From the NCBI GenBank assembly GCA_964601765.1, contig CAZROR010000047.1:1-13857 (forward strand): a stretch of 13,857 bases of DNA, read 5' to 3'. The notes below the pieces were generated by a model, which did no database searches, was not told the origin of the DNA, and saw only the letters and a program-made list of their open reading frames with translations. This document shows, one piece after another, positions 7,743 to 13,857 of this stretch (its first letter is position 1; each line of letters starts with the position of its first letter). The translations under genes and the position numbers were made by a program. The stretch comes from SZUA-181 sp964601765 (GTDB lineage Bacteria > Pseudomonadota > Zetaproteobacteria > Mariprofundales > Mariprofundaceae).

Positions 7743-7764
7743 GGCGGAATCAGCCTCCGAGGCC
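7731..7764 (-). promoter_or_regulatory. Stem-loop over era stop and recO start
   Basis: On the minus strand the outer arms are GGCCTCGG (7757-7764) and CCGAGGCC (7731-7738). Inner arms AGGC and GCCT extend the stem to 12 pairs, with a three-base bulge on the 3' side and a seven-base loop. The 5' arm holds the GGAGG ribosome site, the loop side holds the era TGA, and the recO TTG lies at the bulge. The layout suggests that recO translation needs ribosomes finishing era to open the stem. The pairing is seen in the sequence; its role is inferred. Confidence 0.5.
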
Positions 7765-8694
7765 GAGCTCGCGCAGGCGGTGGGGATTATCGAACCAGTC
7801 GGGCTGCACCTTCACCCACAGGTTCAGGCGCACCCTGCAGCCGAGCAGTGTCTCAAGGCCACGCCTGGCCTCGGTGCCAATGGCCTTGATGCGCCGGCCT
7901 GCCCTGCCCAGCAACATCGGCTTGTGCCGTTCATTCCCGACCAGAATCACCGCATCGATCTCAACGCCGGGATAGCCCTCGCGCTGCTCCTGAAAGCGCT
8001 CCACCTCAACCGCCGTCTGAAACGGAATCTCCTGATGCATGGCGAGAAACACCTGTTCACGCACATATTCGGCGGCCAGCTGCCGCTGGCTCTGATCCGT
8101 GTACCAGTCAGGGTCGTACATGGGCGGGGCCTCCGGCAGGCAGCGAAAGAGGCTATCCATCAGCACCCCGACCTGTGCCCCCTTCAGGGCCGAAAGCGGA
8201 ACATAGTCGGCCGCACCCGCATCCAGCTCACGGGTTTCCGCCAGCCTGGGCAGGAGTGCGGGCTTGGCCACACGATCCACCTTGTTCAGCACGTGAATGC
8301 GCGGCTTGGCGGCCTCGCTTTCGGCAAAATGCCGGATCATGGCGCGCGTACCCGCATCCAGCGGCCGCGTTACATCCTGCAGCACGACAAGCACATCGGC
8401 CTCGGCGGCCGCCGCATAGGCCATGCGTACCATGCTCCGGTTCAGGCGGTTGCCACCCCTGTGAATGCCGGGTGTATCGACAAACACCATCTGACAGCGT
8501 GTATCCGTGTGGATGCCGAGGATGCGGTGCCGCGTGGTCTGCGGCTTGGGCGTCACGATGGCGATGCGGCTGCCGATGATACGGTTGATCAGGGTGGACT
8601 TGCCGGTATTCGGCCGGCCAAGCAGTGCCACGGTTCCGCAGCGAAAGACGCTTTCCTTATTCACGGCACGCATCGCCCGGCGGCCCGCCTGCAC
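7750..8694 (-). CDS. era: GTPase Era
   Basis: GTP-binding protein that binds 16S rRNA and helps mature the small ribosomal subunit. G-domain motifs are GRPNTGKS (26-33), the TTR switch (about 53-55), DTPG (73-76), NKVD (137-140) and SAL (168-170). A C-terminal KH domain has GRAGRRIKAIG (263-273) and ends at LGLGG. I choose the GTG at 8692-8694 because a GGAGG lies four bases upstream, which gives 314 residues and a 34-base overlap with rnc. An ATG at 8671-8673 and a GTG at 8662-8664 are in-frame alternatives that would leave a more typical length. Conserved rnc-era-recO order. Confidence 0.96.
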   Translation of the reverse strand: MQAGRRAMRAVNKESVFRCGTVALLGRPNTGKSTLINRIIGSRIAIVTPKPQTTRHRILGIHTDTRCQMVFVDTPGIHRGGNRLNRSMVRMAYAAAAEADVLVVLQDVTRPLDAGTRAMIRHFAESEAAKPRIHVLNKVDRVAKPALLPRLAETRELDAGAADYVPLSALKGAQVGVLMDSLFRCLPEAPPMYDPDWYTDQSQRQLAAEYVREQVFLAMHQEIPFQTAVEVERFQEQREGYPGVEIDAVILVGNERHKPMLLGRAGRRIKAIGTEARRGLETLLGCRVRLNLWVKVQPDWFDNPHRLRELGLGG

Positions 8695-9365
8695 TCATCC
8701 TCCGCGTCCAGGTTTGCCAGCGCCTCCTCCGCCGCCCGCCTTTCTGCTGCCTTTTTCCGGCTGCCGCCACCGACTCCCACGCTTTTCCCCTGCACATGGC
8801 AAACCGCCTCAAAGCGGGGCGAGGCTGCGGGGCCGCGGTCTGTCATGGTGTATTCGGGCAGCCCCCAGCCCCTGCCCTGGGTCAGCTCCTGCAGGCGGGT
8901 CTTGGCATCCCGCTGATCCGGGAGTGGGGTGTCCGTCAGATGTGGCGCCCAGCCAGTACGCACCACCGCACGCGCGGCAGTCCAGCCTCCATCGAGAAAC
9001 ACCGCGCCGATGACAGCCTCGACGGCATCAGCCAGCACAGCCTCCGATTTCAGGCCTCCATCGGCCCGGCGCTCGCCCTTGCCAACCGTGATACAGTCAG
9101 CCAGGCCCCACGTGCGGGCGATGGTCAGAAGCGTCTCGCGACAGACGAGGCGTGCCCGCCGGCGTGTGAGGCTGCCCTCGTCTGCATCCGGGTACAGGCT
9201 GTATACGGCCTCGGAAACAGCCAGTGACAGCACGGCATCGCCGAGAAATTCCATGCGTTCCAGATTCGGCTGGCCGGCGGATCGGTGTGTCAGCGCCTGT
9301 GCAAGCAGGGCGGTATCCGAGAACGTGTACGCGATGTGTCGCTGCAGGGCGGAAAGCGGATTCAA
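8661..9365 (-). CDS. rnc: Ribonuclease III
   Basis: Cleaves double-stranded RNA; processes rRNA precursors and some mRNAs. The endonuclease domain (about 1-140) has the signature LERMEFLGDAVLSLA with E36, E39 and D43, and LADAVEAVIG with D113 and E116, matching the E. coli catalytic set. A double-stranded RNA-binding domain follows (about 153-222), with DAKTRLQELTQ and GGSRKKAAERRAAEEAL. The 234 residues compare with 226 in E. coli. The start is TTG, which forms a TTGA overlap with the stop of the DUF4845 gene. It is accepted because the resulting MNPLSALQRHIAYTF aligns with the E. coli start. The rare start and the overlap point to reinitiation. Confidence 0.96.
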   Translation of the reverse strand: MNPLSALQRHIAYTFSDTALLAQALTHRSAGQPNLERMEFLGDAVLSLAVSEAVYSLYPDADEGSLTRRRARLVCRETLLTIARTWGLADCITVGKGERRADGGLKSEAVLADAVEAVIGAVFLDGGWTAARAVVRTGWAPHLTDTPLPDQRDAKTRLQELTQGRGWGLPEYTMTDRGPAASPRFEAVCHVQGKSVGVGGGSRKKAAERRAAEEALANLDAEDECRRAAGRCVP

Positions 9366-9799
9366 GGCGTCTCGGCGGCGGGGCTGAAGTCGAGCTCAAG
9401 GCGGGCCATCTCCCGGAGTCTTTCCAGCTGCTCCGCGACTGCACCCGTGGTTGCCGCGCCTTCGGGCTCGCCCAGCAGCCACAGTGTCACGTGATATGCC
9501 GAAGCAATGCGGACGCCATGACTGCTGGCGGTAACCTCCAGGTTGTCGTAGTACTCCCGTGGCAAATCACCCGGCCTGATGCCCTGCAGGTCGTACAGCA
9601 CCGGCAGGTGCTCCCGGATTTTCCCCGGACTCCTGTCGGCCATGTTCTGCGCCACGCTGTCGAAAATATCCTGTACCTTCCATGCGGTGTAATAGGTACC
9701 GGCCACCGCCACCGTCACCCAGCCCGCTGCGCCAAGCGCGGCCAGCCAGAGCAGCGCCTTAAGTGTTGAAAATCCCCGGGAGCGACCCGTGTCCGCCAC
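9362..9799 (-). CDS. DUF4845 family inner-membrane protein
   Basis: Protein of 145 residues with one N-terminal membrane span (about 13-34, LKALLWLAALGAAGWVTVAVAG) after a short positively charged head. The rest is probably periplasmic and has no cysteines or enzyme motif I recognise. Small proteins of this family (DUF4845) sit between lepB and rnc in many gammaproteobacteria, so position and topology support the call; the function is unknown. The start is GTG, preceded by an AGGT element that lies on the lepB stop six bases away. The 3' end overlaps rnc by four bases. Confidence 0.82.
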   Translation of the reverse strand: MADTGRSRGFSTLKALLWLAALGAAGWVTVAVAGTYYTAWKVQDIFDSVAQNMADRSPGKIREHLPVLYDLQGIRPGDLPREYYDNLEVTASSHGVRIASAYHVTLWLLGEPEGAATTGAVAEQLERLREMARLELDFSPAAETP

Positions 9800-9805
9800 C
9801 AGCGC

Positions 9806-10483
9806 TTACCTGACCAGCATGCCCAGCCGGTCCACGCGTATGGATTCCTGCTGGGCATCCCACGACCACCAGACGATAACTGCCTTGCCCACGAGGTAGG
9901 ATTGGGGCACAAAGCCCCAGAAGCGGGAATCGCGCGAATTGTTGCGATTATCGCCAAGCACGAAGTACTGCCCGTCCGGTACCTTCCATTCGCCATCCCT
10001 GATTGATGTCTGCTTGCGCAGCACCCGATGGCTGACATCCATGAGGCGCTCCCTGTACACATCCGACACGTCCACGCTGCCATCGGAGAGGAAATAGGTG
10101 CGCTCACCCAGCCTGGTCAGCCGCATCTGCACGCCGTTGATGAACAGCTTGTTGTCCTGATAACGAATCGTATCCCCGGGCAGACCGACGATGCGCTTGA
10201 TGTAGTCCTTGCTGCGATCCTCCGGGTAATCGAACACCACCACGTCACCGCGCTTCGGCGGCCTCGGGAAAAGCTGGATGTCGGTGAACGGAATGCGCAG
10301 GCCGTACGGATAGCGCAGCACGAAGATATAGTCACCCACTTCCAGTGTTGGAATCATGCTTGAGGATGGAATCTTGAACGGAGCCACGATGAAGCTGCGA
10401 ATCACGATGGCCAGTACGGCCACGACCAGCAGCGATTCGGTCCATTCGCGTATCCTGGATTTCCCGTGCCGGTGTTTGTGCAT
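9806..10483 (-). CDS. lepB: Signal peptidase I
   Basis: Removes signal peptides from proteins exported through Sec and Tat. One membrane span (about 17-34) anchors the enzyme, with the catalytic part facing the periplasm. Ser42 in IPSSSMIPTL is the nucleophile and Lys96 in KDYIKRIVGLPGD is the general base. LGDNRNNSRDSRFWGFV is the conserved C-terminal box. At 225 residues it is shorter than the 324-residue E. coli enzyme and has one span rather than two, as in several other bacteria. The ATG is preceded by TAAGGA, which overlaps the lepA stop, five bases upstream. Confidence 0.96.
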   Translation of the reverse strand: MHKHRHGKSRIREWTESLLVVAVLAIVIRSFIVAPFKIPSSSMIPTLEVGDYIFVLRYPYGLRIPFTDIQLFPRPPKRGDVVVFDYPEDRSKDYIKRIVGLPGDTIRYQDNKLFINGVQMRLTRLGERTYFLSDGSVDVSDVYRERLMDVSHRVLRKQTSIRDGEWKVPDGQYFVLGDNRNNSRDSRFWGFVPQSYLVGKAVIVWWSWDAQQESIRVDRLGMLVR

Positions 10484-10488
10484 GTTCC

Positions 10489-12294
10489 TTACTTCCCTTC
10501 TCCGAGCCTCAGCACGGCCATGAATGCCTCCTGGGGCACCTCGACATTGCCAATGGCCTTCATGCGCTTCTTTCCGGCCTTCTGTTTCTCCAGCAGCTTG
10601 CGCTTGCGCGTGATATCACCGCCATAGCACTTGGCAGTCACATTCTTGCGCACCGCCTTGACCGTTTCGCGCGCCAAGATACGGCCACCTATGGCGGCCT
10701 GCAAGGGCACATCGAACTGCTGCCTTGGAATAAGTTCCCTCAGTTTCGCCACCAGCTCCCGGCCGCGCGTATCGGCCTGGGCGCGATGCACGATAAGCGA
10801 AAGCGCATCCACCGGCTCGCCATGCACCAGAATATCGAGCTTGACCACATCGGCCGGCTGAAAATCCGTCAGCTCATAATCGAGCGAGGCGTAGCCGCGC
10901 GACAGCGACTTCAGGCGGTCGTAAAAGTCGATGACCATCTCGGAGAGCGGCAGGTTGTAGCTGAGCATCACGCGGTTTTCCGAGATGAACTTCATGTCCA
11001 GCTGTTCGCCACGCCTGTCCTGGCACAGCTTCATCATGGCGCCGACAAACTCGTTCGGCATGAAGATGTGCGCGAGCACGCGCGGCTCCTCGATGCGCTC
11101 GATGTGGTTCGGCTCCGGAAACTCGCTCGGGTTCGATATCTCGACGCAACGCCCATCCGTCATGTGCACGCGATAGACGACGGACGGTGCCGTGCTGATG
11201 AGTTCGAGGTTGTATTCGCGCTCCAGCCGCTCCTGCACGATTTCCATGTGCAGCATGCCGAGAAAGCCGCAGCGGAAGCCAAGCCCCAGGGCGGCTGAGG
11301 TTTCCGGCTCGAAGGTAAAGGCCGGATCGTTCAGGTTCAGCTTCGCCAGCGCATCGCGCAGCTCGGCATAATCGCCCGAGTCCACCGGATACATGCCGGA
11401 AAACACCATCGCCTTCGGCTCGCGATAGCCGGGCAGGGGCGCCGCGGCGGGCCTGAGGTCGCTCGTCACCGTATCGCCCACGCGCAAATCGGCCAGGCGC
11501 TTGATACCGCAGATCATGAAACCGACCTCGCCTGCCCTGAGGGCCTGCCGCTTGGCGGGCTTGGGCAGAAACACGCCCAGCTCCAGAATCTCATGCGCCG
11601 TGCCGCCCGCCATCATACGCACCCTGTCGCCACAGCTGAGCACGCCCTCGACCACGCGCACGAGCGCCACGGCACCGACATAGGCATCAAACCACGAATC
11701 CACGATGAGGGCGCGTGGGCTGGCCGATGCATCCCCGGCTGGCGGCGGGATGTGGCGGACAATCGCTTCGAGCACCTCGTGAACGCCGGCGCCGGACTTC
11801 GCCGAGCAGGCAATCGCGTGCGCCGTATCCAGGCCGATGACCTCCTCGATCTGGCGACGGGCCTCCTCAACATCGGCCGAGGGCAGATCAATCTTGTTGA
11901 TGACCGGGATGATTTCGAGATCGTTCTCCAGGGCCAGATACACATTGGCCAGCGTCTGCGCCTCCACGCCCTGCGTGGCATCCACGATCAGCAACGCACC
12001 CTCGCAGGCCTGCAGCGAGCGCGACACCTCGTAGGTGAAATCCACGTGGCCCGGCGTGTCGATCATGTTCAGCAGGTAGGTCTGCCCGTCATCGGCCGTG
12101 TAATTCAGGCAGGCTGTCTGCGCCTTGATGGTGATGCCGCGCTCCTGCTCCAGATCCATCGAATCCATCACCTGCTGCTTCATCTCGCGCTGGGAAAGCG
12201 CGCCGGTTTCCTCGATCAGGCGGTCGGCCAGCGTGGACTTGCCGTGATCGATGTGCGCGATGATGGAAAAGTTGCGGATGTTGGCCTGCTGCAT
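10489..12294 (-). CDS. lepA: Elongation factor 4 (LepA), translational GTPase
   Basis: Ribosome-binding GTPase related to EF-G, implicated in back-translocation and 30S subunit assembly. Motifs in order are AHIDHGKST (13-21), ERGITIKAQ (switch), DTPGHVDFTYEV and NKIDLP. The EF4-specific C-terminal region includes GGDITRKRKLLEKQKAGKKRMKAIG. With the ATG at 12292-12294 the protein has 601 residues (599 in E. coli) and begins MQQANIRNFSIIAHID, close to E. coli. An in-frame GTG at 12331-12333 would add 13 residues not expected for the family. Neither start has a strong ribosome site. It is followed by lepB after five bases. Confidence 0.97.
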   Translation of the reverse strand: MQQANIRNFSIIAHIDHGKSTLADRLIEETGALSQREMKQQVMDSMDLEQERGITIKAQTACLNYTADDGQTYLLNMIDTPGHVDFTYEVSRSLQACEGALLIVDATQGVEAQTLANVYLALENDLEIIPVINKIDLPSADVEEARRQIEEVIGLDTAHAIACSAKSGAGVHEVLEAIVRHIPPPAGDASASPRALIVDSWFDAYVGAVALVRVVEGVLSCGDRVRMMAGGTAHEILELGVFLPKPAKRQALRAGEVGFMICGIKRLADLRVGDTVTSDLRPAAAPLPGYREPKAMVFSGMYPVDSGDYAELRDALAKLNLNDPAFTFEPETSAALGLGFRCGFLGMLHMEIVQERLEREYNLELISTAPSVVYRVHMTDGRCVEISNPSEFPEPNHIERIEEPRVLAHIFMPNEFVGAMMKLCQDRRGEQLDMKFISENRVMLSYNLPLSEMVIDFYDRLKSLSRGYASLDYELTDFQPADVVKLDILVHGEPVDALSLIVHRAQADTRGRELVAKLRELIPRQQFDVPLQAAIGGRILARETVKAVRKNVTAKCYGGDITRKRKLLEKQKAGKKRMKAIGNVEVPQEAFMAVLRLGEGK

Positions 12295-12373
12295 GGACGC
12301 GGCAGTGTACTCATGCACCTGCCACTGTGCCACTGCTTCACCAAAGGAACTACGTTATCCAGTAACCGGCACG

Positions 12374-12402
12374 ATTATCGCCGCCAAATGGACATGCAAA
12401 AA
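12374..12402 (-). promoter_or_regulatory. Possible promoter for lepA
   Basis: In the 151-base gap before lepA, the minus strand reads GATAAT at 12374-12379 (five of six bases of a -10 box), about 80 bases before the chosen ATG. Only a poor -35 (TTTTTG at 12397-12402, 17-base spacing) precedes it. A perfect TTGACA overlaps the stop of the upstream gene at 12444-12449 but has no matching -10 at 16 to 18 bases. The evidence is weak. Confidence 0.25.
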
Positions 12403-12437
12403 CCCCGGCAGCCATCTCACCGTGCTGGATTCCTGCC
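12398..12437 (-). terminator. Possible weak terminator after the nucleotidyltransferase gene
   Basis: On the minus strand GGCAG (12433-12437) can pair with CTGCC (12407-12411) across a long loop of about 21 bases, followed by GGGG and then five T. The stem is short and the GGGG before the T run is atypical. If real, it would separate the accessory module from lepA. Confidence 0.2.
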
Positions 12438-12445
12438 AAAAAGTG

Positions 12446-13177
12446 TCAAGTAAAGGCCTGATCCTGTTTGCCTTCATGGTCTCCCATAGCCGATATTTTC
12501 ATCATGCGCTCCAGAATCCATGCGGCTCGTGCCTGACTTGCAGCATCTCCGGGCAGGTGACCAGGCAGTGCATCCTGAAACGCATCATTTTCAAGCAGCT
12601 TCGCAAACTCCCTGGCAAGATATGGCCGAAGCTCAACACATGCAGAAACCTCCTGCACAATAGACGCTCTGCCGTCTATGACTGCAATCAAGTCCTCCAG
12701 GTCATGGCTGGCCATGAAATCACCGTTCCCTCGTCCGTAGAATGCCTCCAGCTTGGTTGCCAGGAAGAACGGGGCAGTCACCATATGGATAACACTACCG
12801 CCGGGTAGCTGTACTTGCTCGGCAGTGCGCATCGCATCCGGATACCACCGATTGCTGAAGCCAAGAATTGACTCGTCAGTTGGCATCACATCGATCATGA
12901 GCGATTGATAAATCCACCTGCAAACAGGCGCACCCTCACTCTGATCCTCGCGAAAGCCCCGGCCACGCAGCTTCTCGGACAGGCTGTGGTAATCATGCCG
13001 GCTCGATATCTCGACGATGACATCTACATCCTTTGTTTCCCGGATCGGAGGCGCCGCAGCATCCGTGATCAGGAGCCCGGTTGCACAGCCGCCCAGAAAC
13101 ACGACCTCATCGGTTAGTGGCCCCAGCCCCCTGGCAGCCAGTTCCAGCATGACTATGTTTGGATCGCTCCGCCTCAT
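12446..13177 (-). CDS. Nucleotidyltransferase, AbiEii-like (putative type IV toxin)
   Basis: Protein of 243 residues with the nucleotidyltransferase core: VVFLGGCATGLLI (26-37, Gly-Gly motif), ETKDVDVIVE with D50 and D52 as the metal-binding pair, and a third acidic residue D96 in LMIDVMP. Downstream FFLATKLEAFYGRG (K142) and SHDLEDLIAVIDGR (D159, E161, D162) follow the pattern of AbiEii/AbiGii-type enzymes, some of which add nucleotides to tRNA ends and act as toxins. Substrate and toxicity here are inferred, not shown. It is shorter than typical AbiEii proteins (near 300 residues). The ATG overlaps the stop of the upstream regulator gene as ATGA, so the two are probably made together. The base composition looks less GC-rich than the housekeeping genes, in keeping with transfer. 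Confidence 0.75.
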   Translation of the reverse strand: MRRSDPNIVMLELAARGLGPLTDEVVFLGGCATGLLITDAAAPPIRETKDVDVIVEISSRHDYHSLSEKLRGRGFREDQSEGAPVCRWIYQSLMIDVMPTDESILGFSNRWYPDAMRTAEQVQLPGGSVIHMVTAPFFLATKLEAFYGRGNGDFMASHDLEDLIAVIDGRASIVQEVSACVELRPYLAREFAKLLENDAFQDALPGHLPGDAASQARAAWILERMMKISAMGDHEGKQDQAFT

Positions 13178-13689
13178 TTCACGGATAACCGTTTGCCAAG
13201 TTCGTCCATTGCCAGCTTCCGCTCGCGCGCACGCCCACCGCGAATGGCATCAACCAGGGCCAGAAGCTCATAAAAAGCGTGGTCTTTTCTTGCCGCCTTG
13301 GGAGCGGATTTATGCAGGGGAGAAAATGAGATACCCCACACCTCCCCTTCCGGGTCCGGCCACACATAAGGAAGTTCGCCAGGCTCAGCAAACTCCTTGT
13401 TGAGCGGCGGAGCAAAGGAAGACGTTGGCAGGCCTCGGGATGGTCCACCGATATCGGGCACAAAGGCAAAGCGGATGCCGTGCATCAAAAATTCCCCGAG
13501 ATTGGCGGATACGGGTTTGTATCCGTCATCCTTTCGAACCAGCCTGGCCCTGATCAGGCGGTGAATGGCCTGGTGCACCCTGGATGCGCTCATGCCAATG
13601 GATTCCCCGATGTACTGCATGGAGCATGGCTCGTTCTTGAGAACGACCAGCTTCAATGCGACATAAATATCCTGTGACCTTAATTCCAT
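13174..13689 (-). CDS. Winged-helix-type DNA-binding protein, putative antitoxin/autoregulator
   Basis: Protein of 171 residues. Residues 1-55 form a predicted winged helix: an N-terminal helix (ELRSQDIYVALKLVVLK), then a helix-turn-helix around YIGESIGMSASRVHQAIHRLIRARLV (26-51), similar to MarR/GntR-type folds. The rest (about 60-171) is a domain I cannot assign, with GIRFAFVPDIGGPSRGLPTS, VWPDPEGEVWGISFSPL and a C-terminal helix ELLALVDAIRGGRARERKLA. No enzyme motif is visible. By position (first gene, overlapping a nucleotidyltransferase) it is the likely antitoxin and repressor of its own promoter, though it does not look like a full AbiEi protein. The ATG at 13687-13689 is used, with GGGG seven bases upstream. 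A TTG at 13738-13740 is rejected because it forms part of the -35 box. Confidence 0.72.
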   Translation of the reverse strand: MELRSQDIYVALKLVVLKNEPCSMQYIGESIGMSASRVHQAIHRLIRARLVRKDDGYKPVSANLGEFLMHGIRFAFVPDIGGPSRGLPTSSFAPPLNKEFAEPGELPYVWPDPEGEVWGISFSPLHKSAPKAARKDHAFYELLALVDAIRGGRARERKLAMDELGKRLSVK

Positions 13690-13702
13690 TTCGCTGCCCC
13701 AG

Positions 13703-13730
13703 ATATTCCTAATTCTGGAATCAGGAATAT
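13703..13730 (-). promoter_or_regulatory. 28-bp near-perfect palindrome, candidate operator
   Basis: The outer arms are ATATTCCT (13703-13710) and AGGAATAT (13723-13730). The 12 central bases continue the symmetry in four of six pairs, so 12 of 14 pairs match overall. The site covers the -10 box and most of the spacer of the module's promoter. Further GGAAT/ATTCC half-sites lie on either side (13731-13735 and about 13683-13687). The placement fits repression by the winged-helix protein encoded just downstream. Confidence 0.6.
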
Positions 13731-13740
13731 GGAATGTCAA
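13712..13740 (-). promoter_or_regulatory. Sigma-70-type promoter of the regulator/nucleotidyltransferase module
   Basis: On the minus strand a perfect TTGACA (-35, 13735-13740) is followed after 17 bases by CAGAAT (-10, 13712-13717, four of six bases). The expected transcription start is near 13705, leaving a leader of about 16 bases before the ATG at 13689. Confidence 0.55.
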
Positions 13741-13857
13741 TTGCCTGATGTGTTCCTAGGGTAATCCCCCCGGAAAGTAGTTGCATTCAGAAGTAGAATT
13801 TTCTCATTAGTCGCCCCTGAATAATCCGCAACATATTGTTTTTGTTTCTGTTTTTCT
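13741..13857. other. AT-rich intergenic flank, no gene seen
   Basis: The region is much richer in A and T than the rest of the window, and the last bases of the plus strand are a T-rich tract broken by G and C. Inverted arms TTCC (13753-13756) and GGAA (13772-13775) enclose GGG and CCC, which can make a small imperfect hairpin. I see no reading frame with coding character. Confidence 0.4.

Noticed and set aside
7702..8916. Plus-strand open frame of 404 residues opposite era, recO and rnc
   Set aside because: Runs across several well-supported minus-strand genes and has no recognisable domain; typical third-position GC artefact.
12354..12366. Short inverted repeat GTTA-N5-TAAC before lepA
   Set aside because: Four-base arms only; expected by chance.
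11593..12453. Plus-strand open frame of 286 residues opposite lepA
   Set aside because: Rich in His, Arg, Gly and Asp, as expected from the complement of LepA codons; no motif.
13690..13740. N-terminal extension of the winged-helix protein from a TTG at 13738-13740
   Set aside because: The TTG is part of a perfect TTGACA -35 box and the extension would cover the promoter and palindrome; the ATG at 13687-13689 fits the fold better.
12424..13740. Similar TTGACA plus ATCCAG/ATTCCAG pattern at both ends of the accessory module, as possible boundary repeats
   Set aside because: The two copies differ in spacing and most intervening bases; no true direct or inverted repeat that would mark an insertion.

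Overview
The window looks like chromosomal DNA from a GC-rich gammaproteobacterium. The evidence is the conserved block lepA-lepB-DUF4845-rnc-era-recO-pdxJ-acpS and an sdhCDAB-sdhE operon whose proteins resemble E. coli succinate dehydrogenase, including the heme-binding SdhC/SdhD pair. I cannot name the genus. Every gene I accept is on the minus strand, so transcription runs from high to low coordinates. No rRNA, tRNA, IS element or CRISPR array was seen.

In transcription order:
(1) 13857-12446 is an accessory two-gene module. It has a consensus-like promoter overlapped by a 28-bp near-perfect palindrome, then a small winged-helix-type DNA-binding protein, then a nucleotidyltransferase of the AbiEii-like (type IV toxin-antitoxin) kind. 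The two genes share an ATGA stop/start overlap.
(2) 12294-9806 holds lepA (EF4) and lepB (signal peptidase I).
(3) 9799-7080 holds a DUF4845 membrane protein, rnc, era and recO, packed with overlaps of 4 to 34 bases or very short gaps. A stem-loop covers the era stop and recO start.
(4) 7064-4401 holds pdxJ, acpS and the bifunctional NAD(P)HX repair enzyme nnr.
(5) 4327-765 is the complex II operon sdhC-sdhD-sdhA-sdhB-sdhE, including the FAD-insertion factor SdhE.
(6) 717-43 is rpe, with its own likely promoter placed so close to the ATG that the message may be leaderless.

The housekeeping part links protein export and translation (LepB, EF4), RNA and ribosome maturation (RNase III, Era), DNA repair (RecO), cofactor supply (PdxJ, AcpS, Nnr) and central metabolism (complex II, Rpe). 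Seven of the 17 chosen starts are GTG or TTG (era depends on a start choice). Several genes appear to be translated by termination-reinitiation.

The most interesting part is the regulator/nucleotidyltransferase pair upstream of lepA. It looks like a self-regulated toxin-antitoxin or defence cassette whose first protein has a C-terminal domain I cannot assign.
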